DNA from: Filosporella fistucella
Taxonomy: Eukaryota > Ascomycota > Leotiomycetes > Helotiales
Assembly: GCA_030077755.1 (NCBI GenBank)
Contig: JAQJZZ010000004.1
Coordinates: 1,178,001-1,242,000 of the forward strand
Length of the DNA stretch: 64,000 nt
Direction of reading: 5' to 3'
Shown here: positions 10,038 to 21,526 of the stretch, in pieces
Layout of the letters: each line of letters starts with the position of its first letter
Numbering within the stretch: position 1 is the first letter of the stretch
Position numbers and translations under genes: made by a program
The notes under the pieces: generated by a model
What the model saw: the letters and a program-made list of their open reading frames with translations, nothing else
What the model was told of the DNA's origin: nothing
Databases searched by the model: none

Positions 10038-13000
10038 CCTTTTATAATATAGCTTTAAAAGCAATACGTGAAATATATTATATAATTTAGCATAAATGCT
10101 TAAAAGCTTTAAATAATATATAAATTCTTTTATTAATTTAATTACTTAAAAAGGACTTATATATTTAGGCTAAAGTTTATTATATTTTATTTTTAAATTC
10201 TTAATAAAAAGCATTACTTATTAATAGAGGGAATAATATTTATTTAATTGTAATTTATTAAAATACTTTTTATAGCTTATTTAAGCATGCTTTTAAAAAC
10301 CTTTAAGGGCTTCTTATTCTTTCTTTATTAAATTTATTCTTTTTTATATAATTAATATCTCCCCTTTAATACCCTTGCCTTTAGGGTTTTATAGCAACTT
10401 AGGATTATATTTATAATATACCTTAAAAGGTATGGAATTAAGAACTAAATAAATAGAATTATTATAAGTGAATTTAATAAAGCTAAGTCAATATACCTAA
10501 TTTGATTTTCTTATATTATAATAATATTTTAAGTAATATTTAAGTATTTAGTTTTATTTTTTTATTTACCTATTTATTTATAAATAAAATATAATAAATA
10601 GCTTTTATTTATAATATAAGTAAAAGTATAATATAAAATAAAAATTTAAAGTAAATATATTATTATGATTTAAAATAATGCTTTTAAGGCACCTAAAAAT
10701 TAAGAATATTCTTTCTTAAAAAAGTTTTGCTATTTTAGGAATTATAATCTTCTTATTATATAAAATATATTTTGCTATCTTATAATATTTATAAATTACT
10801 ATAAGGATGCTATTTAAGATTTTCTTATTTAGGCCTTTTATAAGCAAAAGTCTTATAATAAAATCTATAATAATTTCTTATTATAATTATATTAATTATA
10901 AGGGTATTTAAAGTAATTTATAAGGAGCATATTTCTTTATTTTATTTCTTTAATATATAATATATTTTTTAATATATTCTCTTATATTAGATTTTATTTA
11001 TTCTTAATAATAGTATTTATAAAATAGCTTTAAAGTCTTTTTTATATTATAATGCCTTATTAAAGGGTTATTATAATAAAGTTTTATAACTTCTTACCTT
11101 AATACTTAATCGTTTAATATATAAATTCTATTTTTTTACTTAATAATACCCTAATTATTAATTATTTAAGTCTTAAAATCTTAAGGCAAGTTTTTATATT
11201 CTCTCTTAAATTTATATATAATGCATTTCTTACTATTAATTTAAGCTAGCTTAATAAGCACCTTAAGAGGTATTTAAAAAAGTGCTAATATAATGGCTAA
11301 GCGAGTTATTATATTTATTTATAAATATAAGAAAAGCAATTTATAACCTATTATTCCTTAGCGTAATATATTAAGGTATATATGATTGCCTTTATTAATA
11401 GGCTTAAATAAATTTATAAATAAATTCTTTAAGGGGCTTATTATAGCTATTTTTAAGGATACCTTATTATTTTCCCCTTAAGGTTTTTAAGTGCCTTTGC
11501 TTTATTTTATTTATATAAAATATAGCTTATTTTCTTTAATTATTTTAATAGCTTGATTTTTTAATTATATTAGTCTTATAGACCTAATTATTATTATAAA
11601 GCCGCTAGCCAACTTATCTTAAAAAATAGGCAATTATAATTATGGATTTAAAAAGGTCTTATTTATATTAGCTTTCCTCTTATAATTAGGACGCCTATTA
11701 AGCGCATTTATCGGGTTTAAAGAATCTTTCTAATATATAATCTTAAAATTATATATAAATAAGTATATTGCTTATTTAGCTTATTTCCCTTTTAAGTATT
11801 TTATATTTATTTAATACTTAAGATTATAATAATTTATAATTACTTTAATTATATAAATGGTACCTTTAAAGTAATATTATTATTCTTTAAAGCTTTTAAT
11901 AATAGCTAGCATTTCTTTATTATATATAATATAATTTAGCTTAACTTGATTTAGTTTTCTTAAAAAGAATATTATTAGCTTTTAATACTCCTTTATATTA
12001 TTATTACTTACTTATTATAAGAGCATATTAGCTATAATAAATCCGGAAGCATTTATTTTTAATTTAATCCTTTTAAAGGAATTAAAATAAAGCAAGAAAG
12101 GCGCTTTATAAAAGGCTTCTTTAAGCGCATTAAAGCTTATAATAGCTTTAGAAATATAGATAAAAGGTTTTATTTTTATATTATTCTTTATTCCTTTTAA
12201 GGAATTAATAAGGCTTATAGCTAAGTTAAAGTATTTATAAATAAACTTTTAATAAAAGTTATAAAATCCTAAAAAGATTTAAATATTCTTATAAGATTTT
12301 AATATAAGCTAGTCTATTATAATTTGAAGCCTTATAGGATTTGATTAAATACTATTTATAATTATAATAAACCTTAAGAATTTAATAATCTTAATTTTAA
12401 ATTTATACTTATTAAGTTTTATAAATAAAGTATGCTTCCTAAGTCTTTAAAAAACCTTATAAATATATTTAAGATATTATAAGGAATCCTTTAAATAAAT
12501 TAAAATATTATTTAAATATATAATTATAAATTTATTTAATATTCCTAATATAGCATTATTAATATAAGCTTAAAAAGTTACTAATATATTTATTAGCTTA
12601 AAGAGTATTACCTAATACTTAAAGTAATTATAATAAGTCTTAAAAGTAATCTTTTAAATATTTTCCTCTTATATTTTTACTTAATAATATATATTTTTAA
12701 GATTTAATTTTATAAAAATCTTTATATTAATTAAGCAATTAAGGGTTTTATTTATTAAAGGCAAAGAATGCTAGTTCTTAATAATAACCTTATTAAGACT
12801 TTAATAATTTATATATAATTTAATTCCCTTATCCTTTTTTAAAATAAATAGGATTAAAGCACTTATAAGGCTTTTAAATAGCCTAATTTACCCTTTTTCT
12901 AATATATCCTTAAAGTATATTTTAAGGATTATAAGTTAAGGTTTAAAGAAGTTATATAAGGGCTTATAAGGGACCTGCCTATTAATTTTAATAATATATT

Positions 13001-13240
13001 TATAACCTTATTTAAATATAATAGCGCTATTTAAGTCAAATATGTCTTTAAACTCGGCTAAGTATTTTAATAATTAGATTTCCTTCTTTTTATTAATAAT
13101 ATATATTTAAAAGGATATAAGTGCTATTTTGGCATTAATATTATACCTTTTAAGATAAGTATATTTCCTTTAATAATTTTAAAGATAATTGCATTTATTT
13201 ATCTTTATAATAAATAAAGCTTATAGTTTTAAGGTATTAT
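10038..13240 (-). mobile_element. Gyp2-B, 3' half (RT to chromodomain), truncated
   Basis: This segment is the reverse complement of Gyp2-A positions ~16,020 to ~19,220: reverse transcriptase, RNase H, integrase and the region before the chromodomain. RIP damage is heavier than in copy A, and no frame survives. Its upstream half lies at 24179-26586 on the far side of the Tc1-like element, with the halves meeting at a TA target site. The 3' end, including the chromodomain, the 3' region and the 3' LTR, is lost at the junction with copia-1. Confidence 0.85.
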
Positions 13241-13242
13241 TA

Positions 13243-13606
13243 TAATCGGCTTTGAAATCGGCTTCCCTTTTATAAACTCTTTTAAACGTTTGAGCTATAG
13301 CACCAAGTAATATTAGAGCCATTGTAGTAAATTATTTCTTTATTATTATATTTTGGCCTGGTAAGAGATTTAGCTACTTTATAAAACCGGAAATGGTTAT
13401 CACATCACATGATTATTTATTAATGGAATGCTAGATTAAAGAATAGAAATTGGAATGGTCTTAAGGGATTAAGTAATTAATATTTTATATTAATAGCATT
13501 TACTAGCATTTACTAGCGTGCTTTATGCCCCTTTAATACCTTCCTATAAACGCTATAAAGCCATTAATAATAATAATAAGCCCTTCCTCTTTCCTTAATA
13601 TCAATT
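13243..13606 (-). mobile_element. Tc1/mariner-type transposon, left part with terminal inverted repeat
   Basis: The left end TAATCGGCTTTGAAATCGGC is an inverted match of the right end at 24176, with C/T and G/A differences only over the first 22 bp and similarity continuing to about 38 bp. Host TA dinucleotides flank both ends (13241-13242 and 24177-24178) inside Gyp2-B. This piece is cut at 13606 by insertion of Gyp2-A. It has a noticeably higher G+C content than its surroundings and no ORF. Confidence 0.85.
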
Positions 13607-13797
13607 TGTCAGGTATATAATTGGAATTATAATTTTATATAACCTCAATTATTCGGTTATATTCGGCAGTTTACAGGAACCCCTTAGGCATCCCTTAAAT
13701 AGTCTAACTCTAGCATTCCAAAAGGCCAGAATTTAATCTTATATTAGAATATAACTTATTTTACTTATTAAATTGCCTCCTATTTATATGTCTCATA
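13607..13797 (+). repeat. Gyp2-A 5' LTR
   Basis: This 191-bp LTR begins TGTCAGGTATATAATTGG and ends TCTCATA. It is closely matched by 21331-21521, by 26396-26586 in reverse, and by 54608-54798. Confidence 0.92.
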
Positions 13798-13799
13798 TT

Positions 13800-16700
13800 T
13801 TAAACTCTTTGCCTTTAAGGATAGGAATACGATTTATTAACCTTTTAATTACTAATATTATATTTACTAATAACCCTATTACCACCGGCGCCGCCACGCG
13901 TGCCACTAATATTATAACTCGTTAATAAGCCTTTTCTTAGATTATTAGGGACCATAATGGCGAATCGTCTAGGACGGTTATTATAGAGGTCCTTAGGATT
14001 GCCGCTAAGGAAAACGAAACTCCTAGCGAATATACTAATGGGATTAAGTCCCAAGTTACTAATATAGCAAATAAAGGCCATTAGCCTAAGCAGGAGCAAG
14101 AAGACGTGGAAATGACTAGTGCCCTTTTAAGGGTTTCCTAGGAGCCCTCCTATATTTTTACCCTTACTCTTATATCCACTCTTAGAGAATATTATAAAAG
14201 GGATATAGCTTAACTTAACGCGTTATATGCTTAAAAGATTATGATTAATAAACTAAAGCAGGCTATTAAACGCCTTAAAGAGAATACCGACTATAATAAG
14301 CAAATATATAAAGCTATTATCTTTAATAAAGGATTTATATCTCAAGGTCGGTCATATATAGGGTTTATAAACCCTAAGGGTAACCTTATAAGTGGTTGAA
14401 TAGGCCTTAATAATACTTTATTTATTGCTCGTGCACACTATCCTATTATAGAAACGGGCGCCAATTATAGCCCTATAATGCAATTGCCTATATATATCCG
14501 TGATCCATATATAGAGAATGGTGGCTTTAAGGCTCTTATAAGTGACCGCATATAGCCGTAAACGGATTAGGAGCGAGAAGTAAACCTCTCCTTTAAAATA
14601 AAAAAGAAGGCAACCTTCCCACCTTTTTATAAAGGCAAGAACCTTAGGGAACACCGGGCCTTCTTTAATGCCTTTAAGCTGGTCTTTAATAATTAGCCGA
14701 GTTTATATAATTCCTATAAGGAACGTGTAAATATTATAATTTAAAAGTTTAAGATGGGTTGCCCATTTATAAAGCACTAGTCCATTTTTAGCAATAAATA
14801 TTAAGATCGCTAGGGCCTTTTAATAGCTTGGGATAACTTTAAACGCTAGAGTTTAAATATTATATAAAGTAGTGGAAAGCGTAATATTAAAGCCTATGGA
14901 AAATTGCAAGGGCTAAAATAAAGGCTTAATAAGAATATTATGCAATTAATAAAAAGGATGGAATTATTAGAATAAAACCTCTCCGGAAGTTAAGAGGAGT
15001 TTAAAAGAATAGCTACCCTTAAGCTTGCCCTTATAAATAAGACATTAATTAAAAAAATGCAAATTATAATTATAAATATAATACCGGATACCATCCTTAG
15101 TTAGCAAATGGCCGCTTAAAAGGCTAAGATCCTAATAAAAAGAATAAATAATATTATAAGCCAAAATAAGCGTAAGTATAAGGATAGTGATAAGTCTAAA
15201 AAAAGACGTAATTATAAGGGCAAGAAGCCTAAGAGGAATTCTTTAAGAGCCTCTTAACGGCCTTAACAAAATCGTGACTATTAGAAAAGGAACGCTTCCT
15301 CCGCCTTATTAAGTAATTTTATAAGCATATCTTATAATAACTAGAAGCCTCTCTCTAAGATAACCTGCTATTCATATAAATAAAAGGGCCACCTTGCGAG
15401 TAGCCTTATTTGCCTAAATAGAGCTAAATAGGTAAAAGCCAACCTAGAAAAAGCAAAATTATAGGAGGCTAAATGGAATTTCCGAGCTATTAAAAGGCTA
15501 GCTGCTATTAAAAGAAAAGATTCCTTAGGGAATTCGGGAAAAGCTCCTGCCAAGTCTTAAGCGCTAAAGGGCCTGATAACGAATTATATAAGCGTTTAAT
15601 AATTATTACTAAGTTATTATAGACCATAATAGGGGCTAAAGGTACCCTGGAGGCACTCGCTAATACGGGTGCAAATAATTCCTTTATCGATATTCATAAA
15701 GCCTAAAGGTTAGGAATAGTGCCTTTGGCCTATTATAATATCCAGTTTAGCGTAGTAGGTAAAGGTAGTTTTTAGGTAATTAAAGCCTATAATATAATCA
15801 TTAAGGCAAGGGACTCCTAAGGAACCACTAAGGAGTTTAAAATAAGGCTTTACGGGTTTAAAAAGAGTGGATATAAGCTAATCCTAGGGTATGACTAGTT
15901 TTGCCTAAAGGGTATAAGGTTATATAATTGGGCTAGCTCTCGCTAGGCTTATATTAAAGACTAGAATAATATTGAAATTTTATTTATAAAGGAGTTTAAT
16001 ACCATTTTAGCTGCTAATAATACCCTAGAGCTATAAGCTTTATTTATTATAAAGGCAAACGAATGCGATTATCTTTAAAATTATTAAGGGAAATGCACTT
16101 ATCTTAAGAGGTATAGTATTAATGCCAAAATAGCACCTATACCCCTCTAAGTATATATTATTAATAAAAAGAAGGAAGTTTAATTACCAAAATACTTGGC
16201 CGAATTTAAAGACGTATTTGACTTAAATAACGCTATTATATTTAAATGAAGTTATAAACATGCTATTAAGACTAACGGGCAGGTCCCTTATAGGCCCTTA
16301 TATAACCTCTTTAAACCTCAACTTATAGCCCTTAAAATGTACCTTAAGGATATATTAGAAAAAGGATGGATTAGGCCATTTAAAAGCCTTATAAGTACCT
16401 TAATCCTATTTATTCCAAAGAAGGATAAGGGAATTAAATTGTATATGGACTATTAAGGTCTTAATAAGGTTATTATTAAGAACCGGCATCCTTTGCCCTT
16501 AATAAATAAAACCCTTAATCGCTTAATTAGTGCGAAGGTTTTCATGAAACTAGATCTTAAAAATGCATATTATTAAGTAAAGATACGGGAGGAAGACGTT
16601 TAAAAGACTGCTTTTAGGACCTATTATAGTCACTTTAAATATTAGGTAATGCCCTTTAGGCTAATAAATATATTAGCAACTTTCCAGGCCTATATTAATA

Positions 16701-19560
16701 GTGCTATATCAGGAATGCTAGATAATTTCATAATTATATACTTGGATAATATTTTAATTTATTTAAAGGATCCCTCATAGCATCCTAAACACGTCCGTAA
16801 GGTTCTCTAGAGACTTAGGAAGCATGCTTTATTTATAAAACTTAATAAGTATAAATTTGGAGTTAAGACTATTAAATTCTTAAGGTTTATTATAGCTATA
16901 AATGGTGTCTATTTAGACCTTATAAGGCTTTAGACCATAGCGGACTAGCTTATGCCAGAATCCTATAAGGAGATCTAAATCTTTTTAGGATTTTATAACT
17001 TTTATTAGAGGTTTATTTATAGATACTCTAACCTAGCTATAAGCCTTACCAATTCCTTAAAGGGAATAAAGAATAGTATAAAAATAAAACCTTTCATTTA
17101 TATTCCTAAAGCTATTATAAGCTTCGGTGCGCTTAAAGAAGCCTTTTATAAGGCGCCTTTCCTATTCCATTTTAATTCCTTTAAAAGGATTAGATTAGAG
17201 ATAAATGCCTCCAGATTCGCTATAGCTAGCACGCTCTCATAATAAGTAAGGGACGGTAATATAAAGGAATATTAGAAGCTAATAGCGTTCTTTTTAAGAA
17301 AACTAAACTAAGTTAAGCTAAATTACGCCACATATAATAAAGAGATGCTAGCTATTATTAAAAGCTTTAAGGAGTGGTGATATTACCTTAAAGGTACCAT
17401 TTATATGGTTAAAGTAATTATAAATCACTATAACCTCAAGTATTAAATAAACGCAAAGTACTTAAAAGGAAGATAAGCCAAATGGGCAATATACTTATTT
17501 ATATATAATTTTAAGATTATATACCAGAAAGGTTCCTTAAACCTAGCGGACGCGCCTAGCAAGCGTTCTAATTATAAAAAGGAGGCTAATATAAATAAGA
17601 CCTTTTTAAATCCACAATTATGGTTGCCTACTTTTTAGAATAAGTTAGCCGGCAGCTTCGCGGCAGTGATCAGGTCTATGAGACCGATATAGCCAGAGAA
17701 TAGAGCTATTAAAATGATTAAAGAAAATAAGCTATATTTTATATAAATAAAGTAGAATAAAGGCACCTGGAAACCCTAGGGGGAGGATAGTAAGGCGTCC
17801 TTAAGAACGGCTATAGCAGGCCCCTTAAATAATTTATTTATAGATTTATTTGAGCCTATTAATAAAGGCAGTTATACGTATCTTAATATATTACGCCAGG
17901 GAATAATAGATTATAAACTACTTCTCCCATGTTTATAAATAAATATAATAACTCGCTTAGCTATTATATTGGCACCTCTCTAAACACCTCTTAGGGTGCT
18001 CATTAAGCTAGCTTAGACCAATAATGAGAAATGTATTATATATAAATCTAGGAGAAAATGTAATAACCTGCCTCAAGATTTTAGGACCTGGATAGTTGAC
18101 GATTAGGGTGCTATTAGGTGGAAAAATAGAATTTATATATTAAACGATTAAGCATTAAGGCAAGAAGTCATGAAACTTTATTATAATAACCCTTTAATAA
18201 GGCACTATGGTATAAAAAAGACTCTAGAGCTATTCCATAAATATTATTATTAGGAATAAATGGAATCTAATATAAGAGAATATATTAGAGAGTATATTAT
18301 GTGCTAGAAGAGCAAAGCAAAGAGACATGCTCCTTATAGGTTGCTCTAGATACCCTTATAATTAATATAACCATAATAAGAAATTATTATAGATTTCATT
18401 ATAGGACTTCCGCCTATAAAAGGCCTAAATAGGAAGATCCTTAATAGCATCCTTATAATAATTTATAAATATTATAAGATAGCAAAATATATCCTATATA
18501 ATAAGGAGATTATAGCTCCCGAAATGGCAAAACTTCTTTAGGAAAGAGTATTCTCAGTTTTTAGGTGCCCTAGAGGCATTATTTCGGACCGTAATAACGT
18601 GTTTACTTTAAATTTCTAGTCTGCATTATGCTTTTACTTATATTATAGGCAAAAGCTATCTATTACATTTTATCCATAAATAAATAGGTAAATAAAAAGA
18701 TAAAACCAGGTGCTTAAATATTATCTAAGATATTATTATAATATAAGAAAATTAAATTGGGTATACCGATTTAGCTTTATTAAATTTACCTATAATAACT
18801 CTATTTACTCGGTTCTTAGTTTTACTCCTTTTAGGGTATATTACGGATATGATCCTGAATTGCCATAAAACCCTAAGGTTAGGGGTATTAAGGGGGAGGT
18901 ACTAGCTACGCGAGAAAGAGCAAATTTAATAAAGAAAGAGCGAGAGGCCTTAAAAGGTCTTTAAAAGCATGCTTAGGAAAGCCGTAAAAAATATTTTAAT
19001 AAATTACGGCTAGATAAATATTATTCCCTCTATTAGTGGGTAATGCTCTCCACCAAGAATCTAAGAATAAAGTATAGCAAACTTTAGCCTAAGTATATAA
19101 GTCCTTTTTAGGTAATTAAATTAATAAGAGAATTTATATATTATTTAAAGCTTTTAAGCATTTACGCTAGATTATATAATATATTTCACATATTGCTTTT
19201 AGAGCCATATTATAAAAGGGAAGGAAAAGAGCTTAAGCGGTATTAAGAGGGTAAGCTATTAGAGCTTAAAAATAAAGAAAATAAGCAGAAATGAAAAGTA
19301 AAATCCATTTTAAACCATATATAAAATGGTAAAATAAAAAATATGAAATATCTTATAAAATGGAAGGGATGGCTAGAGGACCATAATACCTGGCTCTTAG
19401 TATACCTAAATTTAAGGAATATAAAGGAAATATTAAATACATACCTTAAAAACTATAGGCTACTTATAAAAAAATAGGATAATAAAGTTAAGCCACCTAA
19501 AGCAAATTAGGAAGGAACCTCCTAGCCATTAGGTAAAAAAAAGAAGAGGAGGGGAAGACC
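13800..19560 (+). pseudogene. Gyp2-A gag-pol with chromodomain, broken by stops
   Basis: Translation in the forward frames shows, in order: a gag region (from ~13.9 kb) ending in a zinc knuckle near 15366 (CYSYK-stop-KGHLASS, with two of the Cys positions changed); an aspartic protease with ANTGA for ADTGA near 15,660; reverse transcriptase ([41 protein letters not shown]) near 16,440-16,770; RNase H (INASRFAIAS) near 17,200; integrase (IIIDFIIGLPPIKG, IISDRNNVF) near 18,380-18,600; and a C-terminal chromodomain (YLIKWKGWLEDHNTWLL) near 19,340-19,420. Stops replace Gln and Trp codons throughout, and one catalytic Asp of the YLDD motif is Asn. It is not functional. Confidence 0.88.
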
Positions 19561-21315
19561 CCGAAAAAGCGGGAAATGAATTAAGAATAATAGCTAATAT
19601 AGGTGAAATAAAGCAGGAATAAAGGCACATTTTAGGAATATTATAGATATATTTGGCACTTGGATAAGAAAGCATTTCATTTTATTAAGGGCAAAAATAA
19701 GAATAGCCTAGGATATCTTAAAGCAAAGATAAAGCCACCTAAACGCCACCTAAAAACCACTTAAATCTAAGAAAATATCGCAAGGATGCCTTTAGGGATA
19801 TTTTTATTAATATTAAGAGAGGAAAGCTCATTGCGAATATTATATTATAAGGCAATTAGCAGGAGTATCTTAGGCTAAGGAAAGGGTTATACCTAATATT
19901 TATAAGCTAAATGGAAGCGCTTAACCTCTTAAACCAATTCTCGAAAAATAGTAATCTTTTTAATATTAGGACTATTAGCACTAGGAACCTCACGAGTAAA
20001 GGTCAATTATTAGAGCTCGATATGAAATTCCATATGCTTTTAATATAAACGCAAATATGATTATAAGATATTAGTAGGCACTAGTAAATAAGGGGAGGAA
20101 AACTTATAATAGGAAATCCTTTAAAAGTAAAAATGTCCTTAGCATTTATATTACTCCTCTTTAAAATATTAAAGCTATCCTTTATTCCCTAGCTAGCTAA
20201 CTAGATTATAAGAAAACCCTTATTAATACCAATAAGCTCCTTATCCTTATTTAAAGCCACGAACTCATTAAATTCTTTAATATAATCCTTAATTTCGCGA
20301 TAGATTTGGTATAGATTAACGGGAATTTAAATCTATTAATATTATTATAATAGCTTAAAAGGAGACTTACCTTCTTATAAATACTACTTATTCTAGTGCA
20401 ACGAGTGCACGCAGACTTTCCCACTCGAGTAATATAAGTATAGGAAGGATTAATTAAAATATGCTTTAAGCATCTTTAATAGTGAAAGATAGTGGGCCAA
20501 GTATTAACCTTATTACCGCGCTTGCGCTTATAAGGCCTACTAATAATAATATTACGGCCGCTATAACCTAGTATAAGAGGACCTATAATAAAGCTAAAAA
20601 AGAGTAAAGATTAAGAAAATAAAGAAGATTAAAGATTAAGGAGTAAAAAAAGGAAGAAGCACACGCTATTATATAAAGGTTATTATAAGCTTAAAGAAAA
20701 AAAATTAAAAGTTAAAAAGGAGCTACTATTTATATAAATAAGCTTAGCCTAATCCCAACTTTTAGATTACTACCTAAATAATTCTTGCCTTAAGCTATTT
20801 TAAGGTGGTAAATAGCTTTAATTATTCCAAAGTTTTATATAGCTAATTAAACGCGTTTACCATTACGTAATAATTTAGTTTTCTAAATTACTTAGCCTTA
20901 CGCGCAAATTCGGGCCCTTTAGCCAATTAAAACCTCAGGTTTATAGGTGTAGGAAAGCAAGATCATAGGAATTAGGCGAGTTTATTTGCTCTTTAATATA
21001 AACTCGGACCAAATATAAAGCCATTCTTATATGCCAAGCCACGCAGCTAAAGCAAATAAAAGTTACGGAACGGCATAATACCCGGGGAGCATAGGAGCCA
21101 ATTAGGGCCCTATTAAAGCTATTTCCCCATATAAGAGTTATAACTTATAAGATTAGTTATACCTTAGTGGGCTAAAATATGATTTTATAATAGTATTCTT
21201 ATATTATACTTAATTAAACCGAACTCCTATAGGGAAATATAAGTAATATAATAGCTTTTAGTCACCGTTATGGGAATTAATAAGGCCTGGGAATTAATGC
21301 TAGGATAGCATTATT
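19560..21315 (+). other. Extra 3' region of Gyp2-A between chromodomain and LTR
   Basis: About 1.75 kb separates the chromodomain from the polypurine tract, far longer than the 3' non-coding region of Gyp1. One forward frame near 20,400-20,540 reads CNECTQTFPLE and then YYRACAYKAY, interrupted only by TAA/TAG. That could be a RIP-damaged extra reading frame with a Cys-x2-Cys finger-like motif. No known family was recognised. It may simply be long 3' untranslated sequence. Confidence 0.4.
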
Positions 21316-21330
21316 AAAAGGGGGGAATTT

Positions 21331-21521
21331 TATTAGGTATATAATTAGAATTATAATTTCACATAACCTCGATTATTCGGTTATATTCGGCAGTTTATAA
21401 GAACCCCTTAGGCACCCCTTAAATAGTCTAACTCTGGCATTCCAAAAGGCCAGAGTTTAGTCTCATACTAGAATATAACTTATTTTACTCATTGAATTGC
21501 TTCTCATTTATACGTCTCACA
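21331..21521 (+). repeat. Gyp2-A 3' LTR
   Basis: This 191-bp LTR follows the polypurine tract. It starts TATTAGGTATATAATTAG and ends GTCTCACA, and pairs with 13607-13797. Confidence 0.92.
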
Positions 21522-21526
21522 TAATT

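Larger units (their letters stand above)
13607..21521 (+). mobile_element. Gyp2-A, complete Ty3/gypsy chromovirus (7.9 kb)
   Basis: Two 191-bp LTRs (13607-13797 and 21331-21521) bound the element. They start TGTCAGG/TATTAGG and end CTCATA/CTCACA. Target duplication is CAATT (13602-13606) and TAATT (21522-21526), differing by one C-to-T change. A polypurine tract AAAAGGGGGGAA lies at 21316-21327. The internal region holds gag, protease, reverse transcriptase, RNase H, integrase and chromodomain, followed by about 1.8 kb of extra 3' sequence. It is the least degraded Gyp2 copy and sits inside the Tc1-like transposon. Confidence 0.93.
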
